Of a DNA stretch of 64,000 nt, positions 23,543 through 35,689 are shown piece after piece. Origin of the DNA: Gigantopelta aegis (Eukaryota; Mollusca; Gastropoda; Neomphalida; Peltospiridae); the NCBI RefSeq assembly GCF_016097555.1, contig NC_054706.1, forward strand, positions 72,370,380 to 72,434,379. The letters run 5' to 3'. Position 1 is the first letter of the stretch, and every line of letters begins with the position of its first letter. The notes under the pieces are model-generated. The model ran no database searches. It saw only the letters and a program-made list of their open reading frames with translations, and was not told where the DNA came from. A program made the translations under genes and the position numbers.

Positions 23543-25042
23543 TACTCTTCAAAAAAAGAAACGCAAAAGGGTACAAATGGGTTATAACTCCGATTTTATG
23601 TTTCCTACCGGTTCATGCTTTGTGAATATAAGGTCATTGCATGTCCCAAACACATTCCCACGGTTACATTCGATAAAACGCAGCTACTGTACAATAAAGT
23701 TCCAAAATGTGAATATTCGCAAAAACGCAGCCACGTGCAAACCATGTCACCACTGCACGTGCGTTGTCTGCACGTGCAACATGAACACCGACAGTATAAA
23801 AGTGCAGGGTGTTCGCTTGCCTGGCCTCTGTATCTGGCCGACAGTTGACAATCCAGGACATGCCACGTCTCAGTGAACCGCAGAGAAACAATGCCATCGG
23901 CCGACTAGACGCAGGCGAATCCAGAACGGCCGTTGCCAGGGCATTCCATGTGTCCCCAAGCACCATCTCCAGACTGTGGGACCGTTACCAGCAACATGGA
24001 TCAACACGTGACCCGTCCCCTAAATCCGGTCGACCACGGGTCACTACCCCCGGGCAGGACCGCTACATCCGGGTACGCCACCTTCGGGAACGATTGACTA
24101 CTGCCACCTCCACAGCCGCAGCAATACCAGGTTTGCGCAGGATATCCGACCAGACCGTACGGAACCGCCTACGTGAGGTAGGAATTCGTGCCAGACGTCC
24201 AGTTCGAGGTGTCATCTTAACACCACAACACCGTCGACTCCGACTGCAGTGGTTGGCCAGATTCATCGACAATGGCCTCAACTGCGATGGAGACAGGTGT
24301 GGTTCAGTGACGAGTCCCGATTCTGCTCCGACGTCATGATGGAAGATGTCGCGTGTATAGGCGTCGTGGTGAACGTTATGCGGCAAACTGGCGTGCAGGA
24401 AGGGGACAGAGTTCGGCGGGGGGGTAGTGTCATGGTGTGGGGCAGCCATCTCACACACTGGCAGAACTGACCTGGTCCACGTGCAGGGCAACCTGAATGC
24501 ACAGGGCTACATTGACCAGATCCTCCGGCCACACATCGTTCCAGTTATGGCCAACGCCCAACGCAGTGTTCCAACATGACAACGCCAGGCCTCACACAGC
24601 ACGTTTCACAACGGCTTTCTACAGAACAACAACATTAATGTCCTTCCCTTGGCCATCGATATCACCGGATTTGAACCCAATTGAGCATCTATGGGACGAG
24701 TTGGACCGACAGCGACAACCACAGCCCCAGACCCTGCCCGAGCTGGCAGCAGCCTTGCAGGCCGAGTGGGCCACCATCCCCCGGGACGTCATCCGTACTC
24801 TGGTTGCTTCAATGGGCAGGCGGTGCCAGGCAGTTGTCAACACACGCGGAGGCCACACCCGGTATTGACTCCAGATGACCTTGACCTTGGTGGTGTGTCC
24901 TATCACTTACTCACAATGGACTAAGAGTGAATTATGAACAATCCTGCAACATTTGGTAATTATCGGACTCACCATTCAATAATTAAATCAATTCTCCAAA
25001 TGTTACGACAATGTGGTTTTGCGTTTCTTCTTTTGAAGAGTA
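23543..25042 (+). mobile_element. Tc1/mariner transposon, complete ends, 1500 bp
   Basis: The terminal inverted repeats are about 26 bp (TACTCTTCAAAAAAAG at the left; the inverted right end differs at one base). TA is duplicated on each side. The allelic block at 31165-31180 shows the empty site with a single TA, so both ends are fixed to the base. One transposase gene lies inside. Absence from the other copy means the insertion is recent and probably heterozygous. Confidence 0.95.
23860..24868 (+). pseudogene. Tc1-type DD34E transposase, frameshifted
   Basis: The N-terminal part (from the ATG in 'MPRLSEPQRNN') has a paired-like helix-turn-helix with 'AFHVSPSTISRLW' and a GRPR linker. The catalytic triad can be read: D in 'WFSDESRF', D in 'HDNARPHT' and E in 'LNPIEHLWDEL'. 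The last two are separated by 34 residues, the Tc1 spacing. The coding sequence passes through three frames: 23860-24339, then about 24249-24470, then 24497-24868. At least two frameshifts therefore separate the DNA-binding part from the complete catalytic core. Length (about 336 codons in total) is normal for Tc1. The copy itself should be inactive but may be mobilised in trans. Confidence 0.92.
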
Positions 25043-25289
25043 TATATATACTGTAAATATAAAGTAATAAAGTAACTTTAGAGCCAGAATTGATTTGTAT
25101 AATGGAGAGATAGCACGTATCAGAATGGGTGGGGCTGGTTTAGCAGTCGATAAGGGGAGATATATCCGTTTAAATACAATTGAAAGAATTTGTACAGTAA
25201 TAGAAAAGAAGTATTTATTAAAGAAGTATTTATTATAAATTGTTAACTATATGAAACATTAAGAACTATGTATATTCCTAGAAAGTATG

Positions 25290-25338
25290 ACATTACATTA
25301 CATTACATTACCGTACATTACATTACATTACATTACCA
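25290..25338 (+). repeat. ATTAC pentanucleotide microsatellite
   Basis: About eight ATTAC units with one interruption. The partner tract at 31422-31486 has several more units, consistent with two alleles. Confidence 0.9.
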
Positions 25339-25699
25339 GATCCTTGTATATGTTTACTAACTTAATGTCAATAAGGAATGAACAAATTATTTTGAAAACG
25401 TTTTGAATCTATATTGCAAAAGCTTTAAGTACAGAGAAGAGATAACTGGATTACATTAAACTGAACCGTTATGTGTTAAGGTAGATACTTCATTTATAAC
25501 GCCATGTATCATGTGTCTACAATTGTATGCTACTGTACTTGAAAATACTGTTATCTGCACCAGGGGCCAGTTGTTCAAAGAATGGTTAAGCTGACCATGG
25601 ACTTGAAAATCCAATAATAAATGCTTCTATTTTGTTTTATTGCTCAAATATTTTGCTAATCGTTTGAACAACTTATTGAGTAGTTAAATTCCTTTGTAT

Positions 25700-25782
25700 G
25701 GGAGGCGATACCGGGTTGCGAACCCAGTACCTATCAGGTTTAAGCCCATTGGCTAAACCACTATACCACCGAAATGTGTTAT
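25700..25782 (-). mobile_element. SINE2 head fragment
   Basis: The minus strand shows 'GTGGTATAGTGGTTTAGCC' (box A) and 'GGGTTCGCAACCCGG' (box B) of the SINE2 head. It is repeated at 31945-32027 in the partner block. Confidence 0.65.
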
Positions 25783-26199
25783 TCTTGTTTTATGTGATCG
25801 TTATAACCCCACAAGTCTAAAAGAAACAATGGTCAAACTTTAATGAAAAATAAACATTGATATTTTGACCATCAAATAAATAACCTTCACAATCGCCGTA
25901 GTATATTTATTATCTTTGGTCAAGGCCACGACAGTTGGTACATTTGTCTGACGGCGATACGACATTGAAATTTCGATGATGTCGATGTCACAGTCAAGGA
26001 CTTCCTCTAGAATAATAGGTGTCAAAAATTGAAAAAGCGTTTGTAAACATCGTAGAGAAAACAGGCGTCATGGGGATGCGCCTAAACGCCGGATTCCTAA
26101 TAAAACGTAAATACCAGACATTAGGCCCCGTGGGATGTATAAACCCGCCGGAATAAAACAAGAGAGTGCACACGCGATTCGTTCGATATTATCTAAAAC

Positions 26200-26769
26200 C
26201 CCGTTCTCACTTGAACGATTTTCTACGCGAATTCCGTGCGACCACCAAATCGTACAGGGCGTGCGGGAGTCGCACGGTAGTATGTTGATGATTCGCACAC
26301 GTTGTAGGGTAGTCGTTGTATTTCGGACATGTCGCATGCCGGTGCGACATTTTTCAAATGTTAAAATTATCGTACGGCTGTCTCTAGGTTCGCACAGTAG
26401 CCATTGGTCGCATAGAGGTTGCAAAGCAGTTGCACGGCAGTATGATAGGTCGTACGGGAGTCGTACGTGAGTCTTAAGGGAGCCGAGATGTGCGACACCC
26501 AGCGGACCCCCTGCGACCTCCCGTGCGACATCCATCAGAATTCCGTGCAACTGTCGTGCACCTGTGCAAATCTCATGCGAGCGTATGCGAGCCCGGTGCA
26601 GAAAAGGCAGTCGCATGGCAGTTGCACAAGTGAGACTGCGCGTGGGGGGGCGGGGGGGGGGGGGGGGGGGGGGGGGGGGCCTAGGTAATTTTGTACGGGA
26701 ATCGCACGGCTGTACAATTTTTTTAGTCGCACCGCAGTTGTACGAAAAATCGTTCAAGTGAGAACTGGG
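26200..26769. mobile_element. Terminal-inverted-repeat element rich in GTCGCACGG motifs
   Basis: Inverted ends of about 24 bp (GTTCTCACTTGAACGATTTT) bound a 570-bp body. The body is filled with degenerate GTCGCACGG / GGGAGTCGTACG units in both orientations, plus a long poly-G run at 26643-26679. No protein is coded. The second allele is at 32432-32992. The family is unknown to me. Confidence 0.75.
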
Positions 26770-26815
26770 CTTAACGGAGGACAAACGTAGTTCAGTCTCT
26801 ATTTCTGTCTCTGTC

Positions 26816-26849
26816 ACTGTCTCTCTCTCTCTCTCGCTCACTCTCTCGC

Positions 26850-26934
<85 letters not shown>
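26816..26934 (+). repeat. CT microsatellite
   Basis: CT repeats with a few CG interruptions. The partner tract is at 33043-33168 and differs in length. Confidence 0.95.
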
Positions 26935-26936
<2 letters not shown>

Positions 26937-27187
26937 CCTCAATTTTACTGTTTGTTTGTTTTTTCTGGCAAGTATTTTCTTCCAATTATTTATATTATTT
27001 TTAGTTTTGTTGCTAGGGTTTTTATTATTTATTTATTTAGGTTTTGGTGGGTTTTGGTGGGTTGGGGGTTGGGGTTGGGGGTTTTGACGATGACAACAAT
27101 AGCAAAACAACAAGACGGGATCCAGAACAGACATGCTCGAAATCTTCGTGGTATATGAGCATGGCGAAATTATTCGCTCCGCATTAA

Positions 27188-27569
27188 AGGGACATTCCTG
27201 AGTTTGCTGCATTTGTTAAGACATTATTGATTAACAGAGACTTTTTAACGATTGTAATTACATATCAAATATATTTTTCTGCATAAAATATTAGTAGGTG
27301 TACATTAAACGTGTTTTTGATCGTTCTAATATTTGTACTAGGTTAAATTTTAGTTTATTTCCTAAATTAATTTTTTTCATACGTACGAAATTATTTGAAA
27401 ACAAAATCCAGTTTGGGCTTCTTACAAACATTAAGACGACCAGAAACACATTGAATATACAGACACTGATATTCTAAACAAGAAAATATATTTAATATGT
27501 AAGTTTAATCGTAGAAATATTTTATTAGTCGGAATCATCATACAATGCAGCAAACTCAGGAATGTCCCT
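27188..27569 (+). mobile_element. TTAA-site MITE, 382 bp
   Basis: Ends are AGGGACATTCCTGAGT and its inverse, each flanked by TTAA (27184-27187 and 27570-27573). TTAA target duplication is typical of piggyBac-type elements, which suggests the family that mobilises it (inference). It is non-coding. Other copies are at 33428-33789 (partner block) and 56183-56564 (independent insertion in a SINE). Confidence 0.85.
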
Positions 27570-27894
27570 TTAAACCTTCTGGCTCATACAGTCAGTAAAA
27601 GCATGGTATATTTGATTTGATATGTTTACTGAATAACAAACCTCGGAGCGAGATGGTCCACTAAATTACTACATTAGGTCGAGTTGAGGTCGAGTCGAGG
27701 TCGAGATGCTCATTGCTTGGTTTATGTTCAAACGTCTTGTCACTTGTATTATAACGATAGCCATAGCCTGCATAAATCACGGACGATGACAACCGACGTA
27801 AAACCGAGTGATAGTTCTTAGAATTTGTCCACCTTGTAAACCTATACGATCTGTTTTATCGTCCAACCAAGAAAGAAGGAATATAAGGATAGTT

Positions 27895-28270
27895 CATGTT
27901 TTTTGTCAATATGATTTATATCTCATCGAGTGAAGTTTGCAGTCATATCTCACGAGTCGCGCTTGCGCTACGAGTGTGATATGATTGCAAACTTCACGAG
28001 ATGAAATATGAATCATATGTAACAAAAAAACATGAAATTTTCAATTTATTATAAAAACCTTTGGCAATTTTTTTATCTTTATCTTTAAAATGCCAGCAGC
28101 AAAATAGTTGCGGCTTTCTTACAGTGAAGATAGCACTTTCTAAAGTGACGATAACACGTTTGAGTGAAATAGTGAAATTTTTACTCTAAAATATGTTATC
28201 GTCACTGAGTGACTGATAAACACTTTTAGTTCACTGATATTTTAAGAGATTTCACTAAATGTTATATAAT
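27895..28270 (+). mobile_element. Foldback element, second locus, copy A
   Basis: This is the same two-part foldback unit as 7926-8312, at an unrelated locus, so the unit is dispersed and not just part of the inverted arms. The palindrome is at 27895-28034. It is followed by the hairpin-rich part to about 28265. Confidence 0.75.
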
Positions 28271-28271
28271 A

Positions 28272-28585
28272 CAATGTTTTATTTAACAACGCACTCAACA
28301 CATTTTATTAAACGGTTATATGGCGTCGGACATATGGTTAAGGACCACACAGATATTGAGAGAGGACGGAAACCGCTGTCGTGATTTCATGTGGGATTAC
28401 ACTTTTCCATAAGTAGCAAGGATTTTATATGCACCTTATCACAGTTACGGATAGTACATACCATGGCCTTTGTTACACCAGTTGTGGAGCAACTGGCTGG
28501 AACGAGAAATAGCCTAATGGGCTTACCAATGGGAATCGATCCTAGACTCCGATAGCGCATCAGGCGTCCCGCATCCCGCCCCTTG
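28272..28585 (-). mobile_element. SINE1 (subfamily b), copy A
   Basis: On the minus strand it runs from a diverged tRNA head (near 28575) to 'GTTGAGTGCGTTGTTAAATA'. It sits directly behind the foldback element. Copy A carries several extra single bases compared with 34487-34785. Confidence 0.75.
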
Positions 28586-28769
28586 TCCAAAGCGATTGGT
28601 AGCAGTTTGAAAATCTACATGTGAAGAGTCCACGGGAGACACGATCTGAGGGACATTTAGGTGGAATCATAGTTTTATTGTGTATGTGTGGAACTGGTTA
28701 AGTTGTTATGTTCTATTATTAAAACAATTCGTTTCTGCTAGCTTTATTTCAAAAACATAACAATGGGCC

Positions 28770-30169
28770 GAATTTCTCTTACACGCGTGTACAATAACAC
28801 GCACGTTTAAACACCCCTTACACGCGTGTACAATACACGCACGTTTAAACACCGCTTACACGCGTGTAAAATACACGCACGTTTTAAACACCGCTTACAC
28901 GCGTGTACAATACACGCACGTTTAAACACCACTAATTGTGAAATCCGGACCCTGGGACACGCTGGTTGGATCCGCCCTAAACAATGGTTGTTGTTGCACG
29001 TTTCAAATTGTGTGTCTATTTTATATGCCTCGTAGTTCTACACATTGAAAATTGCCATGGACAAAAACGAAATGATAATTTTTCCAAGGATGAAAGAATG
29101 ACTATAATAAAACATAGAGCCATCAAAGAACGTTCTGATATCATTGAAGACAAAAGTAACCAACGCCAGCATAATGATGAAAAAAAACCCCAGCATGGGT
29201 TGAGGTTAGTGCAGAATATGACAGCGGCATCCATAATCGAAAGTCGTGCGGTATAAAGGGACTATAAGGAGTTGTGGAGGCGAATGAAATTAAAGCAAAA
29301 AAAGATTGCCATGGAATAAGAAAGTAGATCTAGTGAAAACAGGGGGTGGAGAATGAGAGACGTTTGTGGCGACGTTGACCGAAGAAAACATTAATAATAT
29401 TAAATAATATAAAAAAGAAACTGAAGATGTTCTTCAACACTTGGGATGATGATAGTAGGTAAGGAGGCCGTTGGGCGTCATGACCTACTTTCCGTGACCT
29501 TGACCTTGATGACGTCACGGCCGTGACCTAGTCTAATGACCCTGACACTACTTAGAACTGGCCTGACCTTGATGACGTCACGGACTACTGTACACGTGTG
29601 CAACGTCCTATGACCGGCCCCCCGACCTAACTGAGACTGAACCCTGACATACGTTAGACTGGCCTACTGTGCCGGTGTGCCAACGTCCTACGGACCGGCC
29701 CGACCGAATTAGGACCGGCCCCTCTGACCTACTTAGACTGACACGAAAGAGTTTATAAAAAGGCTAGATGCGGTTTCATTGTCATTCGCTCGCCGAAAAC
29801 GATTGTGTATTCTGCATATATACGTCATTGTTAGGAGATCGTTTGAGATATTTCGTCATGGTGTAGAAGACGATTCATTTGGCTCATTTTGAGAGATTTG
29901 ATCACTGTTAGAAATCGACTGTATCAAGACTTGAAAATAGTAAGTAATTTTTTTTATATGATTTAGTTTGAAGATCTTATGTGTTTGCAGTGGTGGACAA
30001 ATATAACGTTTTAAAAAATGGTACTTTTTGAAAAGTCGTTCTTTCTTCAAACACGGTGAAATAAAACGCGTAGTTTTACACTGACAGGGTCCGCCTTCTA
30101 AAAACGGAAGCAGGTGTGTTTACTTTTGGTATGCAAAGTCATTCAAAAGGACTGGACGTCATTCAAACA
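28770..30169 (+). mobile_element. Left end of the Harbinger plus start of the Polinton, copy A
   Basis: This is the allele or duplicate of 34964-36327. It includes the Harbinger left end, its TACACGCGTGTA repeats, the first part of its Myb-type gene (ATG at 29056) and, from 29454, about 700 bp of the Polinton left end up to the gap. Homopolymer indels are frequent, so this end of the contig looks poorly polished. Confidence 0.8.
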
Positions 30170-30369
30170 NNNNNNNNNNNNNNNNNNNNNNNNNNNNNNN
30201 NNNNNNNNNNNNNNNNNNNNNNNNNNNNNNNNNNNNNNNNNNNNNNNNNNNNNNNNNNNNNNNNNNNNNNNNNNNNNNNNNNNNNNNNNNNNNNNNNNNN
30301 NNNNNNNNNNNNNNNNNNNNNNNNNNNNNNNNNNNNNNNNNNNNNNNNNNNNNNNNNNNNNNNNNNNNN
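30170..30369. other. Assembly gap of 200 Ns
   Basis: Exactly 200 N characters, a typical arbitrary scaffold-gap length. Reading frames that run through the gap are meaningless. Confidence 0.99.
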
Positions 30370-31713
30370 TTCATTTGTGAAATATGGCACACACACACAC
30401 ACACAGACACACACCCACACACACCCACACACACCACCCACACGTGGCCAGAATATTACATACCCGCGATTTGGTGAGGTGCGTGCCCTCTGCCCAACCC
30501 CACACCCACCTCCGGCTTCGTATGTATGTGTATTTTATATGGTTTTATAGTGATTGTCCCGTGTTTTGTAATACACGTTTATATTTGTTTCAGTTGATAG
30601 GTTCTTTGATAGTGACTGATAATGAATGTCATGGGAATAAATTGTGTTCGGTGTTAAAGAGTTAATACATGCATTGAACGTTATATGCTTGATGGGTAGG
30701 GATAAGCAATTTTCGATTTACCCATATTTTACTCAAATAATAATAATAATAATGAATGTAATGTCCAGTAATACATTTTCTGTGAACTTCTATGCCCTTT
30801 TATACTTGTATTTCATGTGGTTTACACAATGCTACAACACCACGTGCAATCATATATTATACTTCGAAAATAATATGTTATTGACCATCGACTTGATATG
30901 TACAAGCAATGTTATCGTATGTTGGACATTCAGGGCCGTGTCTAGGGGATGGGCAAGTGGTGGAACCCCCGAAAACGTCAGAACAATAGCGTTTTGGTTC
31001 ACAAAATTGCTTTGCGCATTACAGAAGTACACATCCCTCCCCGCCAAGCACCACCATAAAATCTATGTAAATATATAATTTATAAAATTAAATTAAAATA
31101 TAAATGTATTGGTCAAATTGATTCAATATACATGTACATGGAATGGTTACATATATTTTTACGTATATGTTTATATATATACTGTAAATATAAAGTAATA
31201 AAGTAACTTTAGAGCCAGAATTGATTTGTATAATGGAGAGATAGCACGTATCAGAATGGGTGGGGCTGGTTTAGCAGTCGATAAGGGGAGATATATCCGT
31301 TTAAATACAATTGAAAGAATTTGTACAGTAATAGAAAAGAAGTATTTATTAAAGAAGTATTTATTATAAATTGTTAACTGTATGAAACATTAAGAACTAT
31401 GTATATTCCTAGAAAGTATGACATTACATTATATTACATTACCGTACATTACATTACATTACATTACATTACATTACATTACATTACCAGATCCTTGTAT
31501 ATGTTTACTAACTTAATGTCAATACGGAATGAACAAATTATTTTGAAAACGTTTTGAATCTATATTGCAAAAGCTTTAAGTATAGAGAAGAGATAACTGG
31601 ATTACATTAAACTGAACCGTTATGTGTTAAGGTAGATACTGGATTTATAACGCCATGTATCATGTGTCTACAATTGTATGCTACTGTACTTGAAAATACT
31701 GTTATCTGCACCA

Positions 31714-31830
31714 GGGGCCAGTTGTTCAAAGAATGGTTAAGCTGACCATGGACTTGAAAATCCAATAATAAATGCTTCTATTTTGTTTTATTGCTCAAAT
31801 ATTTTGCTAATCGTTTGAACAACTGGTCCC
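31714..31830. mobile_element. Small MITE with GGGGCCAGTTGTTCAAA ends
   Basis: About 117 bp bounded by 'GGGGCCAGTTGTTCAAA' and the inverse 'GTTTGAACAACTGGTCCC'. No coding capacity. In copy A (25564-25676) the right end is missing because of the 98-bp length difference between the two blocks. Confidence 0.6.
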
Positions 31831-32431
31831 GGAATGGCAATATATGTGTGTTGTTGTATTTGTGGGCTTATGGCCTTACGTTCAAACAATAATTTAACTG
31901 AAATGAATACACCTACTCATTGAGTAGTTAAATTCCTTTGTATGGGAGGCGATACCGGGTTGCGAACCCAGTACCTATCAGGTTTAAGCCCATTGGCTAA
32001 ACCACTATACCACCGAAATGTGTTATTCTTGTTTTATGTGATCGTTATAACCCCACAAGTCTAAAAGAAACAATGGTCAAACTTTAATGAAAAATAAACA
32101 TTGATATTTTGACCATCAAATAAATAACCTTCACAATCGCCGTAGTATATTTATTATCTTTGGTCAAGGCCACGACAGTTGGTACATTTGTCTGACGGCG
32201 ATACGACATTGAAATTTCGATGATGTCGATGTCACAGTCACGACTTCCTCTAGAATAATAGGTGTCAAAATTGAAAAAGCGTAAACATCGTAGAAAACAG
32301 GCGTCATGGGATGCGCCTAACGCCGGATTCCTAATAAAACGTAAATACCAGACATTAGGCCCCGTGGGATGTATAAACCGCCGGAATAAACAAGAGAGTG
32401 CACACGCGATTCGTTCGATATTATCCAAAAC

Positions 32432-32873
32432 CCCGTTCTCACTTGAACGATTTTCTACGCGAATTCCGTGCGACCACCAAATCGTACAGGGCGTGCGGGA
32501 GTCGCACGGTAGTATGTTGATGATTCGCACACGTTGTAGGGTAGTCGTTTGTATTTCGGACATGTCGCATGCCGGTGCGACATTTTTCAAATGTTTAAAA
32601 TTATCGTACGGCTGTCTCTAGGTTCGCACAGTAGCCATTGGTCGCATAGAGGTTGCAAAGCAGTTGCACGGCAGTATGATAGGTCGCACGGGAGTCGTAA
32701 GTGAGTCTTAAGGGAGCCGAGATGTGCGACACCCAGCGGACCCCCTGCGACTCCCGTGCGACATCCATCAGAATTCCGTGCAACTGTCGTGCAACCTGTG
32801 CAAATCTCATGCGAGCGTATGCGAGCCCGGTGCAGAAAGGCAGTCGCATGGCAGTTGCACAAGTGAGACTGCG

Positions 32874-32906
<33 letters not shown>

Positions 32907-32992
32907 TAGGTAATTTGTACGGGAATCGCACGGCTGTACAATTTTTTAGTCGCACCGCAGTTGTACGAAAAATCGTTCAAGTGAGAACTGGG
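32432..32992. mobile_element. Terminal-inverted-repeat element, partner copy
   Basis: The same element as 26200-26769 in the other duplicate block, about nine bases shorter overall through differences in homopolymers and the G run. Confidence 0.75.
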
Positions 32993-33048
32993 CTTAACGG
33001 AGGACAAACGTAGTTCAGTCTCTATTTCTGTCTCTGTCACTGTCTGTC

Positions 33049-33172
<124 letters not shown>

Positions 33173-33427
33173 CCCTCAATTTACCTGTTTGTTTGTTTGT
33201 TTTTTCTGGCATATTTTCTTCCAATTATTTATATTATTTTTAGTTTTGTTGCTAGGGTTTTTTATTATTTATTTATTTAGGTTTTGGTGGGTTTTGGTGG
33301 GTTGGGGGTTGGGGTTGGGGGTTTTGACGATGACAACAATAGCAAAACAACAAGACGGGATCCAGAACAGACATGCTCGAAATCTTCGTGGTATATGAGC
33401 ATGGCGAAATTATTCGCTCCGCATTAA

Positions 33428-33789
33428 AGGGACATTCCTGAGTTTGCTGCATTTGTTAAGACATTATTGACTAACAGAGACTTTTTGACGATTGTAATTA
33501 CATATCAAATATATTAGGTGTACATTAAACGTGTTTTTGATCGTTCTAATATTTGTACTAGGTTAAATTTTAGTTTATTTCCTAAATTAATTTTTTTCAT
33601 ACGTACGAAATTATTTGAAAACAAAATCCAGTTTGGGCTTCTTACAAACATTAAGACGACCAGAAACACATTGAATATACAGACACTGATATTCTAAACA
33701 AGAAAATATATTTAATATGTAAGTTTAATCGTAGAAATATTTTATTAGTCGGAATCATCATACAATGCAGCAAACTCAGGAATGTCCCT
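33428..33789 (+). mobile_element. TTAA-site MITE, partner copy
   Basis: The same insertion as 27188-27569 in the second block, with a 20-bp internal deletion near 33515. Confidence 0.85.
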
Positions 33790-34111
33790 TTAAACCTTCT
33801 GGCTCATACAGTCAGTAAAAGCATGGTATATTTATTTGATATGTTTACTGAATAACAAACCTCGGAGCGAGATGGTCCACTAAATTACTACATTAGGTCG
33901 AGTTGAGGTCGAGTCGAGGTCGAGATGCTCATTGCTTGGTTTATGTTCAAACGTCTTGTCACTTGTATTATAACGATAGCCATAGCCTGCCTAAATCACG
34001 GACGATGACAACCGACGTAAACCGAGTGATAGTTCTTAGAATTTGTCCACCTTTGTAAACCTATACGATCTGTTTATTGTCCAACCAAGAAAGAAGGAAT
34101 AAAGGATAGTT

Positions 34112-34480
34112 CATGTTTTTTGTCAAATATGATTTATATCTCATCGAGTGAAGTTTGCAGTCATATCTCACGAGTCGCGCTTGCGCTACGAGTGTGATAT
34201 GATTGCAAACTTCACGAGATGAAATATGAATCATATTTAACAAAAAACATGAAATGTTCAATTTATTATAAAACCTTTGGCAATTTATCTTTATCTTTAA
34301 AATGCCAGCAGCAAAATAGTTGCGGCTTTCTTACAGTGAAGATAGCACTTTCTAAAGTGACGATAACACGTTTGAGTGAAATAGTGAAATTTTTACTCTA
34401 AAATATGTTATCGTCACTGAGTGACTGATAACACTTTTATTTCACTGATATTTTAAGATATTTCACTAAATGTTATATAA
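34112..34480 (+). mobile_element. Foldback element, second locus, copy B
   Basis: The partner of 27895-28270 in the second duplicate block. The palindrome is at 34112-34251. Confidence 0.75.
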
Positions 34481-34486
34481 TACAAT

Positions 34487-34785
34487 GTTTTATTTAACAA
34501 CGCACTCAACACATTTTATTAACGGTTATATGGCGTCGGACATATGGTTAAGGACCACACAGATATTGAGAGAGGAAACCCGCTGTCGTGATTTCATGTG
34601 AGATACACTTTTCCATAAGTAGCAAGGGATTTTATATGCACCTTCTCACAGTTAGGATAGTACATACCATGGCCTTTGTTACACCAGTTGTGGAGCACTG
34701 GCTGGAACGAGAAATAGCCTAATGGGCTTACCAATGGGAATCGATCCTAGATCGATAGCGCATCAGGCGTCCCGCATCCCGCCCC
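34487..34785 (-). mobile_element. SINE1 (subfamily b), copy B
   Basis: The partner of 28272-28585; the core 'GTGCATATAAAATCCC' and 'GCGGGTTTCCTCTCTCAATA' are clean here. Confidence 0.8.
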
Positions 34786-34978
34786 TTGTCCAAGCGATTG
34801 GTAGCAGTTTGAAAATCTACATGTGAAGAGTCCACGGGAGACACGATCTGAGGGACATTTAGGTGAAATCATAGTTTTATTGTGTATGTGTGGAACTGGT
34901 TAAGTTGTTATGTTCTATTATTAAAACAATTCGTTCTGCTAGCTTTCATTGTTCAAAAACATAATTGGGCCGAATTTC

Positions 34979-35130
34979 TCTTACACGCGTGTACAATACA
35001 CGCACGTTTAAACACCCCTTACACGCGTGTACAATACACGCACGTTTAAACACCGCTTACACGCGTGTAAAATACACGCACGTTTAAACACAGCTTACAC
35101 GCGTGTACAATACACGCACGTTTAAACACC
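34979..35130 (+). repeat. Subterminal repeats of the Harbinger left end
   Basis: Four tandem units of about 37 bp each hold the palindrome TACACGCGTGTA plus 'TACACGCACGTTTAAACACC'. The right end has only looser versions. Such repeated subterminal motifs are often binding sites for the transposon's own Myb-type protein (inference). Confidence 0.85.
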
Positions 35131-35255
35131 ACTTAATTGTGAAATCCGGACCCCTGGACACGCTGTTGGATCCGCCCTTAAAAATGGTGTTGTTGCACGT
35201 TCAAATTGTGTTGTCTATTTTATATGCCTCGTAGTTCTACACATTGAAAATTGCC

Positions 35256-35633
35256 ATGGACAAAAACGAAATGATAATTTTTCCGAGGATGAAAGAATGA
35301 CTATAATACTAGCCATCAAAGAACGTTCTGATATAATTGAAGACAAAAGTAACAACGCAGCAATAATGAGAAAAAAAACCCAGCATGGGTTGAGGTTAGT
35401 GCAGAAATGACAGCGGCATTCCCTAATCGAAAGTCGTGCGGTATAAAGGACTATAAGGAGTTGTGGAAGCGAATGAAAATTAAAGCAAAAAAGATTGCCA
35501 TGGATAAGAAAGTAGATCTAGTGAAAACAGGGGGTGGAGAAACGTTTGTGGCGACGTTGACGAAGAAACATTAATAATATTAAATATTATTAAAAAAGAA
35601 CTGAAGATGTTCTTCAACACTTGGGATGATGAT
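35256..35633 (+). pseudogene. Harbinger Myb/SANT-type protein, 5' part of exon 1
   Basis: Pieces such as 'NFSEDERMTII', 'KSCGIKDYKELWKRMK' and 'DLVKTGGG' match the Myb/SANT-like DNA-binding domain that Harbinger elements carry beside their transposase. That protein normally binds the transposon ends and helps the transposase into the nucleus. Reading it needs frame changes at A runs near 35263 and 35370, and one near 35563 where copy A (29383) has an extra C. As copies A and B differ at such places, some may be sequence errors. The exon stops dead at the Polinton insertion and resumes at 47718. Confidence 0.75.
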
Positions 35634-35689
35634 AGTAGTAAGGAGGCCTGTTGGGCGTCATGACCTACTTTCCGTGACCTTGACCTTGA

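Larger units (their letters stand above)
22782..30169 (+). repeat. Contig-end duplicate A, left of the gap
   Basis: This block matches 30370-36327 from end to end, in the same orientation. It stops exactly at the N gap, and its partner starts exactly at the other side of the gap. The block holds an extra 1500-bp Tc1 element and many one-base indels, mostly in homopolymers and densest close to the gap. The simplest reading is two overlapping contig ends, likely the two haplotypes, placed side by side. Confidence 0.9.

Noticed and set aside
26068-26985. A 305-residue open frame on the minus strand
   Set aside because: It is made of a CT-repeat translation (Arg-Glu), a poly-G/C run (Pro) and the GTCGCACGG element. 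In the near-identical partner block the frame is broken up. No domain.
30114-30550. Open frames running across the N block
   Set aside because: The gap is 200 Ns, so any frame through it is meaningless.
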